Part shown: piece after piece, positions 7,742 through 13,716 of the stretch
Numbering within the stretch: the first letter of the stretch is position 1
Layout: each line of letters opens with the position of its first letter
Assembly: GCA_043813895.1 (NCBI GenBank)
Contig: JBDRKQ010000239.1
Location: 1 to 13,716 of the forward strand
DNA: 13,716 nucleotides
Origin: CAZTAR01 sp043813895
GTDB lineage: Bacteria > Planctomycetota > Phycisphaerae > UBA1845 > UTPLA1
Direction: 5' to 3'
The notes under the pieces: generated by a model
The model's input: only the letters and a program-made list of their open reading frames with translations
What the model was told of the DNA's origin: nothing
Database searches by the model: none
Translations under genes and position numbers: made by a program

Positions 7742-7857
7742 GAACCGAGGGTACTGGTACACTTCGATTGGCGGGTGCCACTGGCAGCTTGCTGCCAGTG
7801 CCGGCACGGGCGGTCAAGCCGCCCGTGGCACCCAAAGTGTACCAGCACCGAACCGAG
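7742..7857. mobile_element. MITE-like palindromic element with 8-bp target site duplication
   Basis: A 100-bp core (7750-7849) is bounded by 15-bp terminal inverted repeats: ggtactggtacactt at 7750-7764 and the inverse of 7835-7849, with one mismatch. Directly outside them the perfect 8-bp direct repeat gaaccgag occurs at 7742-7749 and 7850-7857, the pattern expected of a target duplication. Inside, gggtgccac (7773-7781) pairs with gtggcaccc (7825-7833). Two further hairpins are present: cactggcagc with gctgccagtg (7779-7788 and 7791-7800) and cacgggcgg with ccgcccgtg (7805-7813 and 7819-7827). There is no room for a transposase, so it would be a non-autonomous element moved in trans. An 8-bp duplication fits several IS families (for example IS1595 or ISL3); the family is not determined. 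Confidence 0.72.
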
Positions 7858-7968
7858 AGGACTGATAGTGGTCCGAGCCACACGAAATCGCGGGTGCGCA
7901 CGCGATCCCGCATTCGTACCGGCCAGAGGCCGATGTTCCCCACCCGCGAAGACGATTGGGTCGAACCA

Positions 7969-9099
7969 CTACGCCTCGGTGGCTGCAACGTCCGCAGCCA
8001 ACTCGGCATAGATGGCCCCAAGCGGCGCCAGGACACGAGCCCAGCCAAATCGCTGGGAGAATGCCATGCCACTGCCCCGGTCGTCCGCGGGCGTTTCCGC
8101 CGTCAAGGCCGCCGCGCGGCAAGCCCCTACGATACTCTGTACGGAGGCGGGATTGCAGTAGTGGCCGAGCGAGCCGAAGTACTCGCGTACCGGAGCCGCA
8201 TCCGATACCACGATGGGCACCCCGGCGGCGGCCGCCTCCATGGCCGCCAGCCCCGGCGTCTCAATATACGACGGTTGAACCAGTACCTTTGCTCCGGCGA
8301 GGACTTCGCCCATCCGCTCATGCGAGACGGGCTCGCGGAACTCGACATTCGGCCCGGCAATCCGCTCGACAGCGCGACGATACCGTTCGCAGCCCGCCCC
8401 CGTCTGCCCGAGCAGCAGCAAACGTTCGCCCGACAACGACTTGAACGCCCTTACCAGAATCAATTGGTTCTTTCGTGGCCCGATCGCGCCGGCACACAGG
8501 AAGACACGCCTACGTGCCGGTGACGCCTTGTTCTTTACCGTTACTAACGGAGACACGCCGTTGAGCACCACGCGTATTCGATCGCTGCGGGCGGTTGCGA
8601 ATCGGTCCAGGATATGCTGTTTCTCCGCCTCTGAATTCGGAAGGATGATCCGCGCCCCGCGCACGATCTCGGCTTGTACTTCCCGGATGTCCCGCGACGC
8701 GGACGACTCGCTGCCGGTCTTTTGAACCGGTCCCTTGGAACGTCGCCGGATCCGGGCGAGCCGCTTCCAAACCGGGGCCGGCAACAACCTCAGCAGCCAA
8801 CTCGGAAACTCGTACGCATGCCAGGGTATCGCCCCCTCGATATCCCAATAGATCGAAGAGAGTATGTACGGCTTTCCGTGCCGATTGGCGTTCTCCGCCT
8901 GTGCGAGAGTCTGAAAAGGCCGGGTGAGATTGAACAGGTGTACGAGGTCATACCCATGAAGATCCGGTCTCAGGTCAAACGACACTTCCACGTCATGGCC
9001 CAGCTCCCTGAGGAATCGCACCGTCCAGTCCATCTGCACTGTGTCGCCGCCTGGATTCTCCGCTGAGTCGGGGCGGTTCTGGACCAGTACCCTCAGCAC
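7969..9099 (-). CDS. GT4-family glycosyltransferase
   Basis: The product has 376 residues. The N-terminal Rossmann half reads 'LRVLVQNRPDSAENPGGD', then 'GYDLVHLFNLTRP', the acceptor-side pattern of many GT4 enzymes. The C-terminal half has 'NGVSP', 'FLCAGAIGPRKNQLILVRAF', 'LVQPSYIETPGLAAMEAAAA' with the E-x7-E donor-site signature, and 'GVPIVVSD'. The reaction is sugar transfer from a nucleotide donor with retention; substrates cannot be deduced. The GTG at 9099 is preferred to the ATG at 9105, because AAAGGAGG ends 7 nt before the GTG but only 1 nt before the ATG. The GTG start overlaps the end of wecB by 7 nt, so the two genes are probably translationally coupled. The next gene begins 243 bp downstream, beyond the MITE-like element. 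Confidence 0.92.
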   Translation of the reverse strand: MLRVLVQNRPDSAENPGGDTVQMDWTVRFLRELGHDVEVSFDLRPDLHGYDLVHLFNLTRPFQTLAQAENANRHGKPYILSSIYWDIEGAIPWHAYEFPSWLLRLLPAPVWKRLARIRRRSKGPVQKTGSESSASRDIREVQAEIVRGARIILPNSEAEKQHILDRFATARSDRIRVVLNGVSPLVTVKNKASPARRRVFLCAGAIGPRKNQLILVRAFKSLSGERLLLLGQTGAGCERYRRAVERIAGPNVEFREPVSHERMGEVLAGAKVLVQPSYIETPGLAAMEAAAAGVPIVVSDAAPVREYFGSLGHYCNPASVQSIVGACRAAALTAETPADDRGSGMAFSQRFGWARVLAPLGAIYAELAADVAATEA

Positions 9100-10235
9100 G
9101 ACCATGCCTCCTTTGCAAGGAACGCTGCCACGGCTGCGACGATCCGCTCGGCCGCGTGTCCGTCGCCAAAGGGATTGTCTGCCCGAACCATCGCCTGATA
9201 GGCTTCGTCGATATCCAACAGTTCGAGCACTTTGGGCACGATCTCTCGCCGATGCGGGCCCACCACGCAGGCCGTCCCGGCGGCCACGGCCTCGGGGCGC
9301 TCGGTGTGGTCACGCAGCACCAGCACCGGCTTGCCGAGCGAGGGCGCCTCTTCCTGAATACCTCCCGAATCTGTCAGAATCAGGCTGCACGCCTTCATCG
9401 TCGCGACGAGTTCTGGATAGCTCATTGGCCTCATCAGGCGGATATGCGGCCTGTCGCGAAGTTCCCGTTCGACGACCGAAACGACGTTCGGATTCGGGTG
9501 GACGGGAAAGACGATTTCGACCTCACGCAATTCGGCCAACTCGCGTAACGCGGCGCAAATCTCCTTGAGTGGTAAGCCGAAGCTCTCCCGACGGTGCGCC
9601 GTAACCAGGATGATCCTCCGATCGCCCACGTCCTCAAACATCCGCGGCAGATCTTGCCCGGCTGTCCATAGGAGAGCATCAATCACCGTGTTGCCGGTCA
9701 CCGTGATCCGGCCCTCTTCGACGCCTTCCGCCAGCAGGTTCGCCTTGGCTCCCTCGGTCGGCGCAAAGTGGATGTTCGCCAGGCGACTTGCCAATACGCG
9801 GTTGATCTCCTCGGGGAACGGCGAATACGGCTCGTGCGTCCGCAGTCCCGCCTCCACATGACCAAATGCGATACGCCGATAGAAGCAGCACAGGGCGGCT
9901 ACCATCACCGTCGTCGTGTCACCCTGGGCGATCACGATGTCGGGCTTCTCTTGCGCCAACACGACATCGACCGCGCCGATCATGCGAGCGGTCAAGTCGG
10001 CGAGAGACTGGTCAGGCTTCATCAGGTTCAAATCGACGTCGGCACTGATACCGAAAAACGTAAGAACCTGGTCGAGCAACGCGCGATGCTGGGCGGTGAC
10101 CAGGATGCGGACTTCCGCCCACGAACACCGTTTGAGTTCCCGGATCACCGGGGCTAGTTTGATCGCTTCCGGGCGCGTGCCGATAGTCACCAGTATGCGT
10201 GACCGTTGGGATGTTGGGATTGTCGAGTCGGTCAT
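9093..10235 (-). CDS. wecB: UDP-N-acetylglucosamine 2-epimerase (non-hydrolysing)
   Basis: The product has 380 residues, the usual length for WecB/MnaA. Family motifs appear in order: 'IGTRPEAIKLAPVI' (18-31), 'TAQHR' (47-51), 'IAQGDTTTV' with Asp106, 'FGHVEAGLRT' with Glu128, 'PFPEEINR', 'VTAHRRES' with His214, 'FPVHPNPNV', 'LTDSGGIQEEAPSLGKPVL', 'RDHTERPEA' and 'NPFGDGHAAERI'. The named acidic residues and the histidine correspond to the catalytic set described for E. coli WecB. The enzyme interconverts UDP-GlcNAc and UDP-ManNAc in the cytoplasm, supplying ManNAc or a ManNAc-derived sugar to the glycan. No WecC-type dehydrogenase is in the window, so plain ManNAc or conversion elsewhere is possible. 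The start overlaps the upstream gene as ATGA, and the end overlaps the next gene by 7 bp. Confidence 0.97.
   Translation of the reverse strand: MTDSTIPTSQRSRILVTIGTRPEAIKLAPVIRELKRCSWAEVRILVTAQHRALLDQVLTFFGISADVDLNLMKPDQSLADLTARMIGAVDVVLAQEKPDIVIAQGDTTTVMVAALCCFYRRIAFGHVEAGLRTHEPYSPFPEEINRVLASRLANIHFAPTEGAKANLLAEGVEEGRITVTGNTVIDALLWTAGQDLPRMFEDVGDRRIILVTAHRRESFGLPLKEICAALRELAELREVEIVFPVHPNPNVVSVVERELRDRPHIRLMRPMSYPELVATMKACSLILTDSGGIQEEAPSLGKPVLVLRDHTERPEAVAAGTACVVGPHRREIVPKVLELLDIDEAYQAMVRADNPFGDGHAAERIVAAVAAFLAKEAWSC
9107..9114 (-). promoter_or_regulatory. Strong ribosome binding site inside the end of wecB
   Basis: Minus-strand AAAGGAGG, part of the last codons of wecB (Ala-Lys-Glu-Ala), is a near-perfect Shine-Dalgarno sequence. 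It stands 7 nt before the GTG at 9099 and only 1 nt before the ATG at 9105, which decides the start in favour of GTG. Confidence 0.65.
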
Positions 10236-11464
10236 AAGACGGTGTTCTCAGTGTGCTCTCCCAGGCCTGCAACTGCGTTTTCCCTGTCTGACCGCGGAGC
10301 CGCGTGGCCTGTTGTCATCAGCGATTTGGCGAAACCCACATACGCCGTTGCCCTGTCATTCCATGAGTTTCGCCGGGCGAATGCGATCCGCTCTTCACGG
10401 CCGGCCTCGCCCGTGCCGACCGCGACGCGCAACAACTCGGCGATTTCTTCCGGACGGCGCCCCAGACGAACCACATCTCCGAACGTCGCCAAGTCCCCGA
10501 CCGGCGTCGCAACCACCGGTTTGCCCAATGCAAGATACTCGTACACCTTGACTGGATCCGCGGCCATCGCAACGCCGGTCTGCTTGAACGGCACCCAGCA
10601 GACGTCGAACGCCTGCACATATCCGGGCACGCAATCATAGGGACGCGGCCCCAACAGCCTGATGTTTGTGATTCCCCGCAGTCGCTCCGGGCCCGACCGC
10701 TCACCGACCGGACCGATCAGCAGAAAGTCAAAACCCGCGAGCATGCGGGCCACCTGCGCAATCAGATCCCAATCAATCCAATGATAGAGCGCACCCACGA
10801 AACCGACGACCGGCCGACCGGTCGGGAGCACGTCTTCCGGGGGCGGCTGAGAGTCGCGCCGTGCCTGAAACCAATCGACATCCACGCCGTTCGGGATCTT
10901 CGCGATTGGCAGGTCGTCGCGCTGGGCATGTATGGCGTCAGCCAATGCGCCGACCGTGGCAACGGCCCCGTCGGCTCTGTCGATCAGCTCCTTCTGCCAA
11001 CCCTCGTACAAGGGCTCGTGGGCGGGTGTCGGCGTGTGCACGGCGGGGTCATCAATGCAGTCGTAGATCACAACGCGGAACGGCAGCTCCTCCAACCAGG
11101 GCGCCCACGCCGGCGTCACCACGACCGCAACCGACGTATCCCAGGCAATAGACCGCTCGAGCTGCCGGCGTAATCCAGACGCACGACGGCGGAAGGAGCC
11201 CCGAAGCCGGTCCGGCTCCATCCGGGGCCATTGCAGAATCGGAGCCGGCGGCCACGGACGAACGAGGTTGACCCGCGAACTCGACGACAAGACCCGACGC
11301 ACACGAGCAGCGAGCGAGCGCAACGGATGCACGAACGGCGTTTCGACGAATGTTGTTCCGACACCCTGTCGGCGCCAGCTTTCCGTCAGCCACCGTGTTC
11401 GTCCCACCAAGGGAAAATCCCACGTTACCGCACTGAGCGAGACGATATGCAAAGGGTCGCCCAT
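10232..11464 (-). CDS. TuaH-like GT-B glycosyltransferase
   Basis: The product has 410 residues. The N-terminus reads 'HIVSLSAVTWDFPLVGRTRW', then 'VVIYDCIDDPAVHTP' (131-145), the Tyr-Asp-Cys-x-Asp-Asp segment of TuaH-like enzymes. Further on are 'AKIPNGVDVDWF', 'VGFVGALYHWIDWDLI', 'FDVCWVPFK' and the donor-site segment 'ADPVKVYEYLALGKPVVA'. The same landmarks occur in the C-terminal half of the methyltransferase fusion, so the two are paralogous glycosyltransferase domains. The start is placed at the ATG 11464, where the GT-B fold begins after a purine-rich stretch ending in GGGAG. An in-frame TTG at 11554 would add 30 residues of unconvincing sequence. It appears to be the first gene of the minus-strand series and overlaps wecB by 4 bp. 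Confidence 0.9.
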   Translation of the reverse strand: MGDPLHIVSLSAVTWDFPLVGRTRWLTESWRRQGVGTTFVETPFVHPLRSLAARVRRVLSSSSRVNLVRPWPPAPILQWPRMEPDRLRGSFRRRASGLRRQLERSIAWDTSVAVVVTPAWAPWLEELPFRVVIYDCIDDPAVHTPTPAHEPLYEGWQKELIDRADGAVATVGALADAIHAQRDDLPIAKIPNGVDVDWFQARRDSQPPPEDVLPTGRPVVGFVGALYHWIDWDLIAQVARMLAGFDFLLIGPVGERSGPERLRGITNIRLLGPRPYDCVPGYVQAFDVCWVPFKQTGVAMAADPVKVYEYLALGKPVVATPVGDLATFGDVVRLGRRPEEIAELLRVAVGTGEAGREERIAFARRNSWNDRATAYVGFAKSLMTTGHAAPRSDRENAVAGLGEHTENTVL

Positions 11465-11834
11465 TGTCTCCCGGTCTCTCTTCCTGGTTTTCGCCCGACA
11501 GTGGAAACACGGGCCGGACGCCTGCGCCACGGGGCCTGTTGGGAAAGGCTCCAAAAGACGCGGCGATAGCGAGAGCGTAGTCTAGGCCCAAGACAGGCGT
11601 CCATCAAACGCGTCTTGGTTGTGTGGCGACGGCGTCTCACCGGTGGTCTTCGTAGCTGAAAACGCACACCCTGATCCACTGTTCGCCGTTTCACCACGGC
11701 CTGATGGCACGTGTGGGCGAGTTTTTTGCGCCGGTTTCGCTGGCCAAGGCGTCGTCCGTTCGGGTATTCTCGCAGCCACCGCGGCGGCAAGCGAGAGAAA
11801 CTGGTCAGGCACCGGAAGAGAGAGGGCTGTCATC
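11465..11834. other. Divergent intergenic region
   Basis: This 370-bp region separates the minus-strand glycan genes from the plus-strand hydrolase gene, so it should carry promoters for both. I see one candidate, on the minus strand at 11579-11607, and none convincing on the plus strand. A perfect 8-bp palindrome caccggtg lies at 11638-11645. The stretch around 11498-11535 (cacgggc and gcctgcg, imperfectly paired) may be a decayed palindromic repeat. Frames that cross the region are start extensions of the flanking genes rather than separate genes. Confidence 0.45.
11579..11607 (-). promoter_or_regulatory. Candidate promoter for the minus-strand glycan operon
   Basis: On the minus strand TTGATG (11607-11602) and TAGACT (11584-11579) are separated by 17 nt, each matching the sigma70 consensus at 4 of 6 positions. 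Transcription would begin near 11572, about 108 nt before the ATG at 11464. The match is modest and could be chance. Confidence 0.27.
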
Positions 11835-13316
11835 ATGGGTCAGGAAATGCGAAACGCGGCGAGAATCGGATTGGCGTTCTGCTGTCTAGTTGCCTTGTCA
11901 GTTGCGCCACAGGATGCGAATGGCCAGACCTCCTCGGGCAATCAGAAACGCTCGCCGGCGAAGGCCAGAATCTTGTTCCTCCATCACAGCACCGGTGAAT
12001 GTGTCTGGAACGGCGGCGTTCAGGACTGGTTCGATGCCTACAACAAAGCTAACAAGACCAAGTACGAGATCACGGAGCAGAACTTTCCCAAGGACGATCC
12101 ATACGGCTGGAACAACTACCCCTACGACTACTGGAACATCTGGGTTCAACACGCGGGCAGCAAGCCGTACAAGAGCGAACCCACGCTGGAGATGCTGACG
12201 CCGAAGTATGATGTGATCGTCTTCAAGCACTGTTTTCCCGTCTCGTCAATCGAGCCTGACGTTGGCACAGCCGACGTGGCGAGTGAGGACAAGCGGATCG
12301 GAAACTACAAGCTCCAATACGCGGCGATGAAGCGCAAGCTGCTCGAGTTCCCGAAGACGAAGTTCATCGTGTGGACGGGCGCGGCCTTGGTGAGAGGCGA
12401 GACGAACGAAGCCGCCGCCCGTCGGGCAAAGACGTTCTTCGACTGGGTACGTGGCACGTGGGACCAACAGGGGGACAATATCTACGTCTGGGATTTCTAC
12501 GCGCTCGAGACGGAGGGCGGCTTATACCTGAAGGACGCCTACGCGGCGGGAGATTCGCATCCCAATGAGGCGTTCTCGAAGAAGGTCGCACCGCTCTTCT
12601 GTCAGCGGATTGTGGACGTGATTCGCGGAGCTGGCGACACGGGCAGCATCACGGGCAAGGGCGGCAAGCAGACTGCTGTTGCCCCGCCCGCCAAGCCCGC
12701 GCCAGCGCGCCTCGAACCGAAACCGGCGGCGGCGGAACCACCACCCAAGCTCGGTCCCGACGCGTGGGTATTCGACAACGCCGAAGACCCGAAGCGCGAA
12801 ACACGGCTCTGGGGCGAAGGAGCCTCCTACGCCAAGGATGCGAAAGGCCATGTAATCAGAATCCGGTTCGCCGATGGCAAGGAGGAGGATTGGGGCGAGT
12901 ACGGCCGTCAGAGGATCGTGACCACAAAGGCTCCGGAGAAAAACCACGACATTTCGCAATACCGCTACGTCGCATTCCGCGTCAGGGCTGACCGAGACAT
13001 GGAAATCGTCTTCACGCTCATCACAAAGCCCGACAGCCTGCCGCGCACGGATGAATCCTATTTCGGGTTCTCGGCCTACCGGCACCCGAAGGCTGGCGCG
13101 TGGGACTGGATCGTGCTGGACCTGACGAAACTCGAACTCAACGCTGAGGGTGAGAGGGCCTACAACACCGCAGGCAAGCCCACGAGGCCCCAGCATCTGA
13201 CGTTCCTCAAGTTCGTCACGAACAAGAAGAACGAAAACGCCGATGTGGCCGTCGACGATATCGCGTTCTGTAGCACCCTGCCGAAGTCACTTGTCGAGAA
13301 GGTGAAAGCGCCATAA
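11835..13316 (+). CDS. Secreted SGNH-like hydrolase with C-terminal beta-sandwich domain
   Basis: The product has 493 residues. A signal peptide is seen at 1-31 (basic start, 'IGLAFCCLVALSVA', cleavage probably near 'ANGQ'). Residues about 44-265 resemble an SGNH/GDSL-type esterase: 'ILFLHHSTGECVWNGGV' with candidate nucleophile Ser52, 'YDVIVFKHCFPVSSI', 'FIVWTGAALVRG' and 'AAGDSHPNEAF' with candidate Asp240 and His242. The usual GDS block is replaced by His-His-Ser-Thr-Gly. A Pro/Ala/Lys linker (about 278-307) leads to a strand-rich domain (about 310-480, 'WVFDNAEDP', 'WDWIVLDLTKL', 'VDDIAF'), similar in style to carbohydrate-binding or CIA30-like beta-sandwiches. A role in deacylating, acylating or binding the exported glycan is inferred from context. 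The ATG at 11835 is chosen because the signal peptide follows it; the 72 in-frame codons upstream do not look coding. Confidence 0.83.
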   Translation: MGQEMRNAARIGLAFCCLVALSVAPQDANGQTSSGNQKRSPAKARILFLHHSTGECVWNGGVQDWFDAYNKANKTKYEITEQNFPKDDPYGWNNYPYDYWNIWVQHAGSKPYKSEPTLEMLTPKYDVIVFKHCFPVSSIEPDVGTADVASEDKRIGNYKLQYAAMKRKLLEFPKTKFIVWTGAALVRGETNEAAARRAKTFFDWVRGTWDQQGDNIYVWDFYALETEGGLYLKDAYAAGDSHPNEAFSKKVAPLFCQRIVDVIRGAGDTGSITGKGGKQTAVAPPAKPAPARLEPKPAAAEPPPKLGPDAWVFDNAEDPKRETRLWGEGASYAKDAKGHVIRIRFADGKEEDWGEYGRQRIVTTKAPEKNHDISQYRYVAFRVRADRDMEIVFTLITKPDSLPRTDESYFGFSAYRHPKAGAWDWIVLDLTKLELNAEGERAYNTAGKPTRPQHLTFLKFVTNKKNENADVAVDDIAFCSTLPKSLVEKVKAP

Positions 13317-13341
13317 GTGCTGTTGGTTGGCGATGTGAACT

Positions 13342-13716
13342 TCAATCGGTACCGGAAACCACCCCTCGCGATGCCAGCATCTTGGGATAGTTCAACGGGT
13401 TAAGCAGGATCGAATCGAGCATGGCGCAGTTGTGCGTGCAGGCGCAGTGCTTGTGGCGGATGCCGTCCACCTGTTGGCGAAGACGTTCTCCGGCGAGAAT
13501 CTCAGAGAGCGGTTCCTTGTAGAGGTTGCCCACGGTCGGCAGCAGCTCGCAGGAGGCAACGTCTCCTGTGGCCCAAATGACAAGGTGGGCTCGTCCCGCG
13601 ACGCATGGAATCACCTGCTCTCCGCACTCCAGCGTGCGCAGCGACACTTCCCAGAGGAATCGGTAGTAACGCCGAAGCATGCTCCGCTTCAGCGGGCCGC
13701 TTCCCCATTGATACCC
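13342..13716 (-). CDS. Radical SAM protein, C-terminal SPASM domain only (N-terminus beyond the right edge)
   Basis: The last 124 residues of a minus-strand gene are present and the frame is open to the window edge. Cysteines fit an auxiliary iron-sulfur cluster domain: 'CVAGRAHLVIWATGDVASC' gives Cys-x12-Gly-x4-Cys, within the SPASM pattern Cys-x9-15-Gly-x4-Cys. It is followed by 'VGNLYKEPLSEIL' and then 'HCACTHNCAM' with three closely spaced cysteines. The radical SAM core with its Cys-x3-Cys-x2-Cys motif must lie to the right and cannot be checked here. SPASM proteins modify peptides, sugars or other substrates; the target is unknown. The gene converges on the hydrolase gene with only 25 bp between the two stops and no visible terminator. 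An internal ATG at 13680 is not taken as the start because the reading frame continues upstream of it. Confidence 0.82.
   Translation of the reverse strand, partial: GYQWGSGPLKRSMLRRYYRFLWEVSLRTLECGEQVIPCVAGRAHLVIWATGDVASCELLPTVGNLYKEPLSEILAGERLRQQVDGIRHKHCACTHNCAMLDSILLNPLNYPKMLASRGVVSGTD

Noticed and set aside
7750..7849. CRISPR repeat or tRNA cloverleaf in the palindromic region
   Set aside because: There is no repeated unit-spacer pattern and no tRNA consensus loops; the nested inverted repeats with an exact target duplication fit a mobile element better.
7726..7881. N-terminal extension of the GT-C gene to a GTG at 7881
   Set aside because: It would translate the palindromic element, and a proper Shine-Dalgarno sequence stands in front of the ATG at 7725.
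7887..7906. Inverted repeat atcgcg / cgcgat with 8-nt loop, as a terminator of the GT4 gene
   Set aside because: The stem has only 6 bp, competing folds exist and no T-tract follows; such matches are common in GC-rich DNA.
7768..8523. Plus-strand open frame of 251 codons
   Set aside because: It starts inside the palindromic element and runs antisense to a clear GT4 gene; the product is Arg/Pro-rich with no domain, as expected of a GC-rich shadow frame.
11498..11535. Second copy of the palindromic element upstream of the operon
   Set aside because: Only fragments such as cacgggc and gcctgcg resemble it; termini and target duplication are absent, so it is at most a decayed repeat.
11619..11834. 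N-terminal extension of the hydrolase gene by 72 codons
   Set aside because: The extension would bury the signal peptide; its composition does not look coding and the ATG at 11835 places the signal sequence at the N-terminus.
12522..13196. Minus-strand open frame of 224 codons
   Set aside because: It is antisense to the secreted hydrolase gene, which has a signal peptide and SGNH motifs; the minus product shows no domain.

Overview
The window is a dense surface-glycan biosynthesis locus from a GC-rich bacterium. Seven genes on the minus strand run as one series, from about 11464 down to beyond position 1. They are followed on the right by a plus-strand secreted esterase-like gene and by the end of a minus-strand radical SAM/SPASM gene. 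No RNA gene, CRISPR array or complete transposase is visible. The taxon cannot be fixed from this sequence. Long multidomain glycosyltransferases, intergenic palindromes rich in GTGCCAC/GGGCGG motifs and a Ser-His-Asp esterase of 'HHSTG' type all suggest a Planctomycetota-like genome; this is an inference of moderate to low confidence.

Layout in transcription order, minus strand: a TuaH-like GT-B glycosyltransferase (11464 to 10232); a UDP-GlcNAc 2-epimerase, WecB type (10235 to 9093); a GT4 glycosyltransferase (9099 to 7969); a 243-bp gap holding a 100-bp MITE-like palindromic element with an 8-bp target duplication (7742 to 7857); a membrane GT-C glycosyltransferase with an added extracytoplasmic domain (7725 to 5752); a 378-bp gap with hairpins and a good promoter candidate; a CgeB-type glycosyltransferase with a degenerate GT2 tail (5373 to 3220); a methyltransferase-glycosyltransferase fusion (3184 to 1055); and a GT4 glycosyltransferase that leaves the left edge (1058 to 1). 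The first three genes overlap by 4 to 7 bp, and the last two overlap by an ATGA junction, so two tightly coupled blocks are visible. The CgeB-type gene and the fusion gene carry the same coiled-coil plus 'GDA-RAA-PSMDTL' module.

On the plus strand, 11835 to 13316 encodes an exported SGNH-like hydrolase joined by a Pro/Ala linker to a beta-sandwich domain. At the right edge (13716 to 13342, minus) lies the C-terminal SPASM domain of a radical SAM protein.

Working model (inference): WecB makes UDP-ManNAc, the cytoplasmic GT-B enzymes build a glycan, the fusion protein methylates and extends it, the GT-C enzyme adds a sugar from a lipid-linked donor on the outer face, and the secreted SGNH protein trims or acylates the exported product. 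No flippase, polymerase, chain-length regulator or initiating phosphoglycosyltransferase is in the window, so they must lie elsewhere if the glycan is Wzx/Wzy- or ABC-dependent.
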